Shown piece by piece: positions 1 to 7,019 of a stretch of 8,500 bases of DNA. Every line of letters starts with the position of its first letter. The stretch's first letter is position 1. Both the position numbers and the translations under genes were made by a program. Below the pieces are notes generated by a model that was not told where the DNA came from, did not search any database, and worked only from the letters and a program-made list of their open reading frames with translations. Origin of the DNA: Betaproteobacteria bacterium (GTDB lineage: Bacteria; Pseudomonadota; Gammaproteobacteria; Burkholderiales; Casimicrobiaceae); the NCBI GenBank assembly GCA_005888955.1, contig VBCS01000433.1, positions 1 through 8,500 on the forward strand, given 5' to 3'.

Positions 1-725
1 GTCGAGTCTTCGCGCACGCCATCGTCCTTTTCGTACAGGTTTCCCTCGCCGTCGAAAAGCGGTGCGATCTCGCCGGTGAAGTGACCGTCTTTTTGCGCAG
101 CGAGCACGCGCTGGTGGCTCTTCGCGGAGAACTCGTCCATCTCGCGACGGGTGATGCCGAAGCGAAAGGCCAGGTTCTCGGCGGTCTGGCCCATCAGCAG
201 GCCGACCATCGGATCGGTGAGCCCTTTCATGATGCCGATGATCGGCGTGAAGAGCTCCGTCGGCTTGAGCCTCAAGAACGCGCCCGCCCTTTCGCCGAAG
301 GTCTTCGCTGCGCTGAAGCCGGCGAACCATAGCACCATCCTGTCCGAATACAGCAGCGGCGCGCGGGAGAGCGCATCGACGCCGCCCGCCAGCACCAAGT
401 CCGAGCGCCCGCCGCGGATATTGGCGATCGCCGAATCGAGCGCCTGCATGCCCGAAGCACAATTGCGCATCACCGTCCAGCCGGGCACCTTCTTGCCGCA
501 GCCCATGCGCAGCGCGACCACACGGCCGATGTTGACCTCGTCCGGCGAAGGGCTGGCGCAGCCGAGAATCACTTCGTCGAGGTCGGTGGGCGCGAAGCGC
601 TGGCGCAGCAGCAGCTCGCGCCCCGCCTGGACCGCAAGATCGGAGGCGGCAAACGGCCCCGGCCGGTTACGCGCCTTGAGAAACGGCGTTCGCGTGCCGT
701 CGACGACGTGGATTGACTGATTCAT
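1..725 (-). CDS. FadI-like thiolase (acetyl-CoA C-acyltransferase), N-terminal 241 codons; C-terminus lies beyond the window
   Basis: Predicted to carry out the last step of beta-oxidation, thiolytic cleavage of 3-ketoacyl-CoA to acetyl-CoA and a shortened acyl-CoA. The N-terminus shows the thiolase opening VVDGTRTPF (residues 7-15). The block NCASGMQA contains Cys89, which by family knowledge is the nucleophile that forms the acyl-enzyme. The segments DLVLAGGVDALSRAP and MGQTAENLA also fit. The longer loop after the active-site region resembles FadI more than FadA. The catalytic His and second Cys would lie past position 1 and cannot be checked. The ATG at 725 is chosen because an in-frame stop lies about 12 codons upstream and no better start intervenes. 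There is no clear Shine-Dalgarno sequence in front of it. It follows fadE by 130 bp on the same strand, so it probably belongs to that operon. Substrate chain length is inferred only from context. Confidence 0.9.
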   Translation of the reverse strand, partial: MNQSIHVVDGTRTPFLKARNRPGPFAASDLAVQAGRELLLRQRFAPTDLDEVILGCASPSPDEVNIGRVVALRMGCGKKVPGWTVMRNCASGMQALDSAIANIRGGRSDLVLAGGVDALSRAPLLYSDRMVLWFAGFSAAKTFGERAGAFLRLKPTELFTPIIGIMKGLTDPMVGLLMGQTAENLAFRFGITRREMDEFSAKSHQRVLAAQKDGHFTGEIAPLFDGEGNLYEKDDGVREDS

Positions 726-855
726 GGCTGGCTCGACGATACCAAGGAGGAGAAAGCTTCACGGCCAAGGACGGGAGTGAGCGCGAAGGAAATCGAGATG
801 TTCCTTTTGCGTCCCCTGGCGATTCCGGCGTCCTTTGCGTTGAAGACCGTTCAAG

Positions 856-3342
856 TTACGCCGCCGCCTTGCGCGCGGGTGGCGCGGGCGATACCGCCGG
901 CGGCTGCATCTCGGAAACGCCCAGGTCCGGCGCGAAGTCGTCAACGCGGATGACCTGATCGGCCAGCTTCCTGGCCCGGCATACGATCGCGAACTCGTCG
1001 GCCGTGATGACGCTCGCCGCGTGCGCCGCGGCGGCGCGATCCTCGCCGAGCTTGACGGAGAAGCGTCCGGCTTTCTGCGCTTCGCGCATGTGCGCTTCGA
1101 TCGGCTCGGCGGCAAGCGTCGCCTCGACCGCGGATTCGATCGCGCCGACCACATCGCTCTCCGCCGGAGACAGATACATGCCTGCCGTGAGCCGATCGCG
1201 CGTGGGCGACGGCTCGATAAGGAGCTTCGCTACTTCGTGACCGAGATTGTCCGACGGAATCACGTACGGCCGGCCCAGCGGGAACACGGTGCGCCGCATC
1301 ACCATTGCGATGAGATGGTTGGGGAAATTGGAAATGACGCCTTCGAGCGCCGTCTGCGCCTTGAACATCGCATCCCAGATCGCCCAATGCATCAGCGCGG
1401 CATCGGCGCCTTGGCGGCCCTCGTCCTCGAAACGTTTGAGCGTCGCCGAGCAAAGGAAGAGGTACGAAAGCACGTCGCCCAGCCGGGCGGAGAGCTTTTC
1501 CTTGCGCTTCAACGCTCCGCCCAGCACGCCCATCGACACGTCGGCGAGAAATGCAAGCGCTGCCGAGAAGCGGGTCAACTGCTGGTAGTACCGCCGAACC
1601 TCCGGCGCGACGTCGGGCACACCTACCAGATGCGAGCCGACGATGCCCAGCACGAACGTCCGCGCGAAGTTCGAAAGCATGAAGCCGATATGCCCGAATA
1701 GCGCGCGATCGAACGCGACCGACGCCGCTCGGGCGTCCGGCTCGTGCGCGGCGGCCATCTCCTTGAGCACAAAGGGATGACAGCGGATAGCGCCCTGGCC
1801 GAAGATGATGAGGCTGCGCGTGAGAATGTTGGCGCCCTCGACCGTGATCGACACGGGCAGCTGCATGTACGCCGCGCCGAGAAAGTTCGAGGGGCCCATG
1901 CAGATGCCCTTGCCGCCGGCGATATCCATAGCATCGATGGCAACCTGCCGGCCGCGCTCGGTCAGATGATATTTCCCGATCGCGGAAAGGACGGCGGGCT
2001 TTTCGCCCAGATCGACCATTCCCGCGGTAAGCGTGCGCGTTGCGTCCATCGAGTAGAGGTAGCCCCCCATGCGCGCCAGCGGTTCCTCGATGCCTTCGAA
2101 CTTGCCGATCGGCGTCTTGAACTGCGTGCGCACACGCGCGTAGCCACCGGTGGTGCGCACGACCATCTTGGCCATGCCGGTATTGAGCGAAGGCAGCGAG
2201 ATGGCGCGCCCGGCGGCAAGGCATTCCATCAACATCCGCCAACCCTTGCCGATCATCGCCTTGCCGCCGATCACCCAGTCGATCGGAATAAAAACGTCGC
2301 GTCCCCAGTTCGGGCCGTTCTGGAATACCGCCGAAAGCGGCATGTGCCGCCGCCCGATATTCACGCCCGGGTGATCGGTCGGAATCAGCGCGCAGGTGAT
2401 GCCCAGATCTTCCTTGTCGCGTAGCAGATGGTCGGGATCAAAGGCGCGGAAGGCCAACCCCAGAATCGTCGCGACGGGACCAAGCGTGATGTAGCGCTTC
2501 TCCCAGGTAACTCTCAGGCCCAGCACCTGCCTGCCCTGGTACTCGCCCATGCAAACGATGCCGGCATCGGGAATCGCCGCGGCGTCGGAGCCCGCGTGCG
2601 GATTGGTGAGCGCGAAACAGGGAATTTCGAGGCCTTTCGCGAGCCGCGGCAGGTAGTAGCGCTTCTGCTCGTCGGTGCCGTAATGCATGAGCAATTCGCC
2701 GGGGCCGAGCGAATTGGGAACCATCACCGTGACCACCAGCGCGCTGCAGCGCGAGGCGAGCTTGACGACGACCTGCGAATGCGCAAATGCCGAAAAGCCG
2801 AGCCCGCCGTACTCTTTCGGGATGATCATCCCCAGGAAGCCCTTGTCCTTGATGTACTGCCAGACCGGCTGCGGCAGATCGAGGTAGATGTGGGTGGTCT
2901 CCCAGTCGGTGACCATCGCGCACAGCTCCTCGCATTCGTGATCCAAAAAGTGCTGCTCTTCCGCGGTGAGCTTCGGCGCGGGCAGGGCGAGGAGCTTTCC
3001 CCAATCGGGGCGGCCGGAGAAAAGCTCGGCGTCCCAGCCTACCGTTCCGGCCTCGATTGCTTCGCGCTCGGTCGGCGTCATCGGCGGCAGAATCCTGCGG
3101 AAGACCGCGAGCACGCCGTCGCTGATCAGCGCGCGCCGCAGCGGCGGGAAGTTGAGCGGAATCGCCAACACGACGAGCAGCCCCGCCAGCACGATCACGA
3201 CCAGCAGCGGCATCAGGTGGGCACCCCAGGCTGCCGCGAGCGCGGCGGCGATGGCACCCGTCCACAACCAACCCGCCGCGTTGCCGTACGCCAGCGCGAA
3301 GAAACCAGCGACGACGACGCCGAGCCACACGAGTGTCAACAT
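856..3342 (-). CDS. fadE: FadE-type acyl-CoA dehydrogenase, 828 aa, membrane-anchored
   Basis: Flavin-dependent acyl-CoA dehydrogenase, catalysing the first oxidation of beta-oxidation (acyl-CoA to trans-2-enoyl-CoA). Length is close to E. coli FadE (about 814 aa), well above the roughly 380 aa of ordinary acyl-CoA dehydrogenases. Two or three hydrophobic stretches at residues 3-20, 24-40 and 44-62 suggest an inner-membrane anchor. The dehydrogenase domains follow: N-terminal about 120-230, middle about 235-355 (ALTNPHAGSDA at 244-254), C-terminal helical about 360-530. The FadE hallmark block runs from TVEGANILTRS to FGQGAIRCHP (500-523). Residues about 535-800 match the extra C-terminal domain of bacterial FadE (DUF1974 type). 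The tail is Pro/Ala-rich. An in-frame TTG (3345) precedes ATG (3342); the ATG is preferred because AGGAG sits 5 nt before it. The start overlaps the stop of the TetR gene by one base (TGATG), pointing to translational coupling. No frameshift is seen. Confidence 0.95.
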   Translation of the reverse strand: MLTLVWLGVVVAGFFALAYGNAAGWLWTGAIAAALAAAWGAHLMPLLVVIVLAGLLVVLAIPLNFPPLRRALISDGVLAVFRRILPPMTPTEREAIEAGTVGWDAELFSGRPDWGKLLALPAPKLTAEEQHFLDHECEELCAMVTDWETTHIYLDLPQPVWQYIKDKGFLGMIIPKEYGGLGFSAFAHSQVVVKLASRCSALVVTVMVPNSLGPGELLMHYGTDEQKRYYLPRLAKGLEIPCFALTNPHAGSDAAAIPDAGIVCMGEYQGRQVLGLRVTWEKRYITLGPVATILGLAFRAFDPDHLLRDKEDLGITCALIPTDHPGVNIGRRHMPLSAVFQNGPNWGRDVFIPIDWVIGGKAMIGKGWRMLMECLAAGRAISLPSLNTGMAKMVVRTTGGYARVRTQFKTPIGKFEGIEEPLARMGGYLYSMDATRTLTAGMVDLGEKPAVLSAIGKYHLTERGRQVAIDAMDIAGGKGICMGPSNFLGAAYMQLPVSITVEGANILTRSLIIFGQGAIRCHPFVLKEMAAAHEPDARAASVAFDRALFGHIGFMLSNFARTFVLGIVGSHLVGVPDVAPEVRRYYQQLTRFSAALAFLADVSMGVLGGALKRKEKLSARLGDVLSYLFLCSATLKRFEDEGRQGADAALMHWAIWDAMFKAQTALEGVISNFPNHLIAMVMRRTVFPLGRPYVIPSDNLGHEVAKLLIEPSPTRDRLTAGMYLSPAESDVVGAIESAVEATLAAEPIEAHMREAQKAGRFSVKLGEDRAAAAHAASVITADEFAIVCRARKLADQVIRVDDFAPDLGVSEMQPPAVSPAPPARKAAA

Positions 3343-4067
3343 CAACGCTCCTGCTGCGTGAGGAACGCGGCGGCGGCTTCGCCGTCGAGCTCGGAGAGGT
3401 CGGGGAGCGGGGCTTTGAGGCCCGCAATGAGAAACGGGGCGAGCCGTCGCAACAACATCTCGTCATTGGCCGTTTCGCCGCGCGAGAGCGCGGCGATCAG
3501 CTTGAGGGCGTCGGTGCCGGCCAGGGTGAACGACAACGCGCCCATCACGAAATGCAGCCGCCAGCTCAGCTCCTTCTTCGGCAGCTGCGGCAGCGCGCGT
3601 CCGAACGCGGCCTTGAAGCGCGCGATCACCACGGCATACTGGTCGGACAGAAAATGCCGGATGAAAGGCGCCGGATCGGCGTAGGCGCGTCCCAGGAGAC
3701 GCAGGAAATTCTTGCCGCCGCGCTCGGGATCGCGCGCGAGCTTCAACGCCGGGATGAACATCGCCGCGAGGATCTTTTCGCAGGATAGCGGCTTCGGCGC
3801 CCACTCGTGCTCGAAGCGCGTTAAGAGCGCAAGGCGCTCCTGGTTCATCGGATCGAGACGGCGGGTGAGCACCGCTTCGAACAAATCCTCCTTGCTGCCA
3901 AAGTGATAGTGAACCGCGGCCAGGTTGACATTCGCCGCAGTGGTGATCTGGCGCAGCGACGTCGCCTCGAAACCGTGTTCCATGAACAGTGCTTCGGCGG
4001 CGTCGAGGATTCTTCCCTGCGTTGCCGAGCTCTTTGGCGTTTCGAATGGAATGACCTTGCCACCCAT
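3342..4067 (-). CDS. psrA: PsrA-like TetR-family transcriptional regulator of fatty-acid degradation, 241 aa
   Basis: One-component repressor expected to bind DNA as a dimer and to release it when a long-chain fatty acid or acyl-CoA binds. The N-terminal TetR domain spans about residues 16-62, with the helix-turn-helix near 37-57 (SLRQITTAANVNLAAVHYHFGSK region). NLAAV-YHFGSK is nearly the same as I recall for Pseudomonas PsrA. The ligand domain also resembles PsrA: FLRLLGRAYAD (121-131), a WR-HF-MGA block (169-177), and APFLIAG (210-216). Length is typical. The ATG at 4067 has AAGGG 7 nt upstream. The gene leads an operon with fadE and a thiolase. Its promoter carries a CAAAC-N4-GTTTG palindrome, the form described for PsrA boxes, so autoregulation is likely. 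The family call is firm. Orthology with PsrA, and the ligand, are inferred from similarity and operator. Confidence 0.88.
   Translation of the reverse strand: MGGKVIPFETPKSSATQGRILDAAEALFMEHGFEATSLRQITTAANVNLAAVHYHFGSKEDLFEAVLTRRLDPMNQERLALLTRFEHEWAPKPLSCEKILAAMFIPALKLARDPERGGKNFLRLLGRAYADPAPFIRHFLSDQYAVVIARFKAAFGRALPQLPKKELSWRLHFVMGALSFTLAGTDALKLIAALSRGETANDEMLLRRLAPFLIAGLKAPLPDLSELDGEAAAAFLTQQER
3348..3352 (-). promoter_or_regulatory. Ribosome binding site of fadE, inside the regulator gene
   Basis: AGGAG on the minus strand lies 5 nt before the ATG at 3342 and only 2 nt before the in-frame TTG at 3345. The spacing decides the start in favour of the ATG. The site is within the last codons of the TetR-family gene, which fits coupled translation. 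Confidence 0.75.
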
Positions 4068-4116
4068 GGCTTAACCCTTGCCCGATGCTTTTGCGCGCGC
4101 TGGTGGCGTGATTCAG

Positions 4117-4132
4117 TCAAACGTCTGTTTGA
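4117..4132. promoter_or_regulatory. Putative PsrA-type operator (perfect inverted repeat)
   Basis: TCAAACGTCTGTTTGA is a perfect inverted repeat with 6-bp arms and a 4-bp spacer. It contains CAAAC-N4-GTTTG, which agrees with the published PsrA motif G/CAAAC-N2-4-GTTTG/C. It directly abuts the -10 box (4133-4138) of the regulator's promoter and covers the expected transcription start near 4126, about 50 bp before the start codon. Binding there would block RNA polymerase, so repression of the regulator-fadE-thiolase operon is the simplest reading. Confidence 0.75.
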
Positions 4133-4162
4133 ATTTTACGGTTGGCGCCGCGTCGCTGTCAA
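4133..4162 (-). promoter_or_regulatory. Sigma70-type promoter of the regulator-fadE-thiolase operon
   Basis: On the minus strand a consensus -35 TTGACA (4157-4162) is separated by 18 bp from the -10 TAAAAT (4133-4138, five of six matches). The expected start near 4126 gives a leader of about 59 nt to the ATG at 4067. The match is unusually good for such GC-rich DNA, and the adjoining operator strengthens it. Confidence 0.75.
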
Positions 4163-4265
4163 CCGCTCGGCAGCTACCCACCACGGTCAAGCAAAGCGCG
4201 TCGCGGCCAACATGCCGCAACTTCGTGCGAACCCTGTCGTCGTCTTTGGCACAAGCCTGGCGCTA

Positions 4266-4427
4266 GTGTCCTGTTCCGTAAGTTCCGAAGCAAAAGGAGC
4301 GGATGAAATCAGCCGTCAGGCAAGGCGGGAGGCCGACAGCGTACCGAGTGGTACGGTGAGACCGACCAACGCAGCATGGCGACTGATTTCGCCGCGAACT
4401 TGCGAGTGAATTTACGGAACAGGACAC
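4266..4427. mobile_element. MITE-like 162-bp fold-back element with 20-bp terminal inverted repeats
   Basis: The ends are GTGTCCTGTTCCGTAAGTTC (4266-4285) and its reverse complement with one mismatch (4408-4427). The inside is also roughly self-complementary: GAAATCAG near 4305-4312 pairs with CTGATTTC near 4383-4390, and CGTACC/GGTACG flank a GAGT loop at the exact middle (4346-4349). The whole element could therefore fold into one long imperfect hairpin. It encodes no plausible protein, so any movement would need a transposase supplied elsewhere. I see no clear target-site duplication (flanks CTA and CAG). A large non-mobile intergenic repeat is the alternative; copy number elsewhere in the genome would decide. 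Confidence 0.7.
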
Positions 4428-4479
4428 CAGGTCAATCGGCGCGCGATTCCAGCGGCGCCGGCCCCTGGTAATCCGCAAA

Positions 4480-4980
4480 TCAGCCGCTGCTCGTCGCCTG
4501 CCGGACCTTGGAAGATTGCCACCGGTCGAGCAATTCACGGGCGCGGTTCGTCGCAGGATCCATCAGTCGCGCGTGCTCCGGCGTCTTGGCGGTCAGCTCG
4601 ATCACGTAGCCGTTCGGATCGCGAAAATAGATTGAGCGGACGAACTCGTGCTCGGAGATACCGCGCGTCTCGATGCCGCGCGCCTTCCCCTTCGCCAGCA
4701 TGTCCCCCAGCACTGCTGCATCGACCTCCAGCGCGATGTGGAGATCGAAGTCGTGCTGCGGCTTGAACGCGAACGGCATGTCCGGGGCTTCGAAAAAGGC
4801 GAGGAACGAGCCGTCGTCGAGACGATAGAACGTGTGCAGCGCGGCGGTCTTGCGACCGCTCTTCGTTTCCCGGATCTCGAGCGTGCCCGCGAGTGGCAGC
4901 CCCAGGAAATCCTCATAGAATTGCCGCGTCTCTCCCGAGTCGCGGCAACGGTATGCGTTGTGATGCAGACCCTTGATCAT
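4480..4980 (-). CDS. VOC-superfamily (glyoxalase/extradiol dioxygenase fold) protein, 166 aa
   Basis: A small soluble metalloenzyme-type protein with two beta-alpha-beta-beta-beta modules. The first module starts at LHHNAYRCRD (5-14) with FYEDFLGLPL (21-30). The second contains DLHIALEVD (79-87) and ends at FRDPNGYVIELT (119-130). His7, His81 and Glu128 sit where VOC enzymes carry their 2-His-1-Glu metal ligands, so it looks catalytically competent. Members include glyoxalases, dioxygenases, epimerases and fosfomycin-resistance proteins; the substrate cannot be told from sequence. The frame stays open upstream to 5157, but the ATG at 4980 is chosen because AGGAG precedes it by 7 nt and the fold begins right there. 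It lies 205 bp after the acyl-CoA synthetase on the same strand. That gap makes co-transcription uncertain. A link with lipid metabolism is suggested only by the neighbours. Confidence 0.88.
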   Translation of the reverse strand: MIKGLHHNAYRCRDSGETRQFYEDFLGLPLAGTLEIRETKSGRKTAALHTFYRLDDGSFLAFFEAPDMPFAFKPQHDFDLHIALEVDAAVLGDMLAKGKARGIETRGISEHEFVRSIYFRDPNGYVIELTAKTPEHARLMDPATNRARELLDRWQSSKVRQATSSG

Positions 4981-4987
4981 GTTCGAG

Positions 4988-4992
4988 CTCCT
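4988..4992 (-). promoter_or_regulatory. Ribosome binding site fixing the VOC gene start
   Basis: AGGAG on the minus strand lies 7 nt before the ATG at 4980. It supports this start over the longer open frame reaching back to 5157, whose extra 59 residues are basic and unlike the fold. Confidence 0.75.
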
Positions 4993-5020
4993 GTGTTCGC
5001 GCCGCCGAAATTCTGCACGC

Positions 5021-5034
5021 GCAGCTCGCGCTGC
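5021..5034 (-). other. Short hairpin in the leader of the VOC gene
   Basis: GCAGC and GCTGC are perfect complements around a 4-base loop, about 40 nt before the VOC start codon. There is no U-tract, so it is not a terminator. It may be chance in GC-rich DNA or a leader structure. Confidence 0.3.
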
Positions 5035-5185
5035 ACCCGAACTTTTTATCATGCCACGCGGGCTAGTAAACGCAAGTGAACAATGAGCCGGCCGGAGAAC
5101 CCGTACCAAGGAATTGATTTCCCGGACGTTCTGCACAAGCACGTCACGATAGCGCATACAGCCGAACGGGCGACGGCACGTTGTG

Positions 5186-6874
5186 CTAGCTCGAGGCCTG
5201 ACGCGTCTGCGCCCGACTCGCGGCGTCCGCGGCGTACACCGCGTCGACCCGTTCCTTGAACCGGGCGAGCACCAGCGGGCGCTTGAGCTTGAGCGTCGGC
5301 GTCAGCATGCCGTTGTCGATGCTCCACGCCTCCGGTGTGGCGACGACGCGGCGGATGCGCACCCAGCGCGGAAACGCCTTGAGCCGCTCGTTGGCGCGCG
5401 CGACGAGCGCCTTCTCGTCGCGCTCCCGCGTGACTGCCAGCAGCGTAAGGAACGGCCGGCCTTCGCCGACCAGCATCACCTGTTCGAACACCGGGTCGTG
5501 CAGCACGGCGAACTCGACATCCTGCGGCGGAAGCTTTTCGCCGTTCGACATCACCAGAATATCCTTGATGCGGCCGCGGATGTAGATCTTCGTATCGCGG
5601 ATCTCGACCACGTCGCCGGTATGTAGCCACCGGTCCTTGTCGATCGCGGCTCGCGTCGCCTCCTCGTTGTGCCAATAGCCCAGCATCACGTTGCCGCCAC
5701 GCGCGAGCAGCTCTGCGGCTTCGCCGAGCTTTACCTCGACACCCGGCAGCGGCGGCCCAACCGATTCGGGATCGTTGTCCCCCACGCGGTTAACCGATAT
5801 CACCGGCGACGCCTCGGTCATCCCGTAGCCCTGGAGCAGCGGGAGCCCGAGCCCGATGAAGGTATGCGCGATCTCCGGATCGAGCGCGGCACCGCCGACG
5901 ACGGTGAGCCGCATCTTCCCACCAAGTCGAGCGAGCACGGGTTTGGCGACGATGGCGCGCAGCAAAGGCGTTGCCAGCGCGTCGAGCCAGCCGGCGCTTT
6001 TGCTCTCGACGCGCCAGCCGCGGGCGACGCATTGCCTGAAGAGCCAGCGCTTCGCGGGCGCCTTCGCCAGGGACTCGTCGACGCGCGCGTAGAACTTTTC
6101 GAAGATGCGCGGTACCGCGAACATGACGGTCGGTGCCTGCGCAGCCAGATCTTCCGCAAGCTGAGCCGTGCTTCGCGCGTACACGACCTTGGCGCCAATC
6201 GACAGCGGCAGGTAGTAACCGCCGGTGCGCTCGAACATGTGCGACAGCGGCAGGATCGACAGGAAGAGATCGGTCGACCGCGCCATGCGCGTTTCCTGGC
6301 ACGACAACACATTGGCGATGATGTTGCCGTGCGACAGCATCACGCCCTTCGGCCGACCCGACGTGCCCGAGGTGTAACAGATCGTCGCGAGCGTTTTCTC
6401 CGGCAAGGATCGGAATTGCGGCGCGGCCGCCGCGGCGGGCAGGAGCGAAGCGACGGTCGCGTCAGGATCGCCCGCATCCGGACGAAGCACATACACGGGC
6501 GGCAGCGTACTGGCGGTACTCTTGAGCGCGCTCGCCACCTTCGTGCTATCGACGACGAGCAAGCGCGCCTCGGCGTTGGTGACGCACCACGCGATGTTGT
6601 CGGCATTGTCGTCGACGTAGAGCGGAACGACGACCAACCCGAGTCCAAGCGCGGCGAGATCGAGTGCGACCCAGTCGACGCCGTTTTTCAGGCAAATCGC
6701 AACGCGATCTTCCGGGACCAAGCCCAGCATAGCGAGAGCTGTCTGCCAGCGTCCGGCCTGCGCCGCGATCTCGCCGACAGTAACGTCGCGCCATTCTCCG
6801 CCGTCGAAATGGCGATAGAGCACCTTGTCGGGTGCCGAAATGTGTTGCCGGAAATACTCGCCGATATTGGCCAT
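5186..6874 (-). CDS. Long-chain fatty acid-CoA ligase (AMP-forming), 562 aa
   Basis: Activates a fatty acid with ATP and CoA by way of an acyl-adenylate, feeding acyl-CoA to FadE or to lipid synthesis. Adenylate-forming motifs appear in order: the P-loop YTSGTSGRPKG (167-177), LPLSHMFERTGGYY (208-221), GYGMTEASP (349-357), HTGD (419-422), the hinge region YIRGRIKDIL (431-440), and NGMLTPTLKLKR (521-532) with Lys529 in the place of the catalytic lysine. The sequence around LSHMFER is typical of the FAA1/FadD15-like long-chain branch, not of E. coli FadD. Length is normal and there is no membrane segment. The frame is open to 7108, but the ATG at 6874 begins the family-like sequence (MANIGEYF), has a modest AAGG site just upstream, and leaves room for the divergent gene's promoter. 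It is divergent from the PHA-system gene by 145 bp. Long-chain preference is inferred from the family. Confidence 0.92.
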   Translation of the reverse strand: MANIGEYFRQHISAPDKVLYRHFDGGEWRDVTVGEIAAQAGRWQTALAMLGLVPEDRVAICLKNGVDWVALDLAALGLGLVVVPLYVDDNADNIAWCVTNAEARLLVVDSTKVASALKSTASTLPPVYVLRPDAGDPDATVASLLPAAAAAPQFRSLPEKTLATICYTSGTSGRPKGVMLSHGNIIANVLSCQETRMARSTDLFLSILPLSHMFERTGGYYLPLSIGAKVVYARSTAQLAEDLAAQAPTVMFAVPRIFEKFYARVDESLAKAPAKRWLFRQCVARGWRVESKSAGWLDALATPLLRAIVAKPVLARLGGKMRLTVVGGAALDPEIAHTFIGLGLPLLQGYGMTEASPVISVNRVGDNDPESVGPPLPGVEVKLGEAAELLARGGNVMLGYWHNEEATRAAIDKDRWLHTGDVVEIRDTKIYIRGRIKDILVMSNGEKLPPQDVEFAVLHDPVFEQVMLVGEGRPFLTLLAVTRERDEKALVARANERLKAFPRWVRIRRVVATPEAWSIDNGMLTPTLKLKRPLVLARFKERVDAVYAADAASRAQTRQASS

Positions 6875-6917
6875 GCTGCCTTTTTCGGCACACCGTGACC
6901 GGAGCCGGATCGATTCT

Positions 6918-6937
6918 CCCGCCTTTGCGCCGGCGGG
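6918..6937. other. Hairpin in the divergent intergenic region
   Basis: CCCGCC and GGCGGG flank an 8-base loop between the divergent acyl-CoA ligase and PHA-system genes. It could be an operator or a leader structure of the ligase mRNA. No U-tract follows on either strand. Confidence 0.3.
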
Positions 6938-6985
6938 TCCATGACTCGTACCCGTTAGGGAACCATCCGCCGGCGAAGGTTTGGC

Positions 6986-6991
6986 TATACT
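6986..6991 (+). promoter_or_regulatory. Possible -10 box for the PHA-system gene
   Basis: TATACT matches five of six consensus bases and stands about 30 bp before the ATG at 7020, a suitable place for a short leader. No good -35 box is visible 16-18 bp upstream, so an activator or a weak promoter is possible. Confidence 0.4.
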
Positions 6992-7019
6992 GTGCCTGCC
7001 GTCGTCCTGGAGCCGGCCG

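Larger units (their letters stand above)
4068..4479. other. Gene-free stretch of 412 bp between the VOC gene and the regulator
   Basis: It holds the operon leader (4068-4116), the operator and promoter (4117-4162), about 100 bp with nothing recognisable (4163-4265), the MITE-like element (4266-4427) and about 50 bp of GC-rich tail after the VOC stop codon (4428-4479). Open frames crossing it have no ribosome binding site or family resemblance, and I treat them as chance. No clear U-tailed terminator follows the VOC gene. Confidence 0.7.

Noticed and set aside
744..752. AAGGAGGAG on the plus strand, a strong Shine-Dalgarno-like string
   Set aside because: No plausible gene follows it on the plus strand. 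The next start gives a short frame running antisense into fadE. On the minus strand it is pyrimidine-rich and cannot serve the thiolase.
1429..1438. GAAACGTTTG, resembling a PsrA half-site pair
   Set aside because: The two halves have no spacer, whereas the described motif needs 2-4 bases. It also lies inside fadE coding sequence (KRFE codons).
941..2242. Minus-strand open frame of 433 codons in another frame of fadE
   Set aside because: Lies wholly inside fadE, and its translation is Arg/His-rich with no motif.
2428..3684. Long plus-strand open frame (418 codons) opposite fadE and the regulator
   Set aside because: Antisense shadow of two well-recognised minus-strand genes. The translation is rich in Arg, Gly and His, has no family resemblance, and GC-rich codon bias explains the lack of stops.
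3903..4409. Plus-strand open frame of 168 codons across the promoter and MITE-like element
   Set aside because: Overlaps the regulator antisense, the operator and half of the repeat, and has no ribosome binding site or family similarity.
4981..5157. Upstream extension of the VOC gene to 5157
   Set aside because: The extra 59 residues are basic and unlike the fold. The ATG at 4980 has a good AGGAG at 7 nt.
5669..6898. Plus-strand open frame of 409 codons opposite the acyl-CoA ligase
   Set aside because: Shadow of the ligase, with low-complexity basic translation, no ribosome binding site and no recognisable domain.
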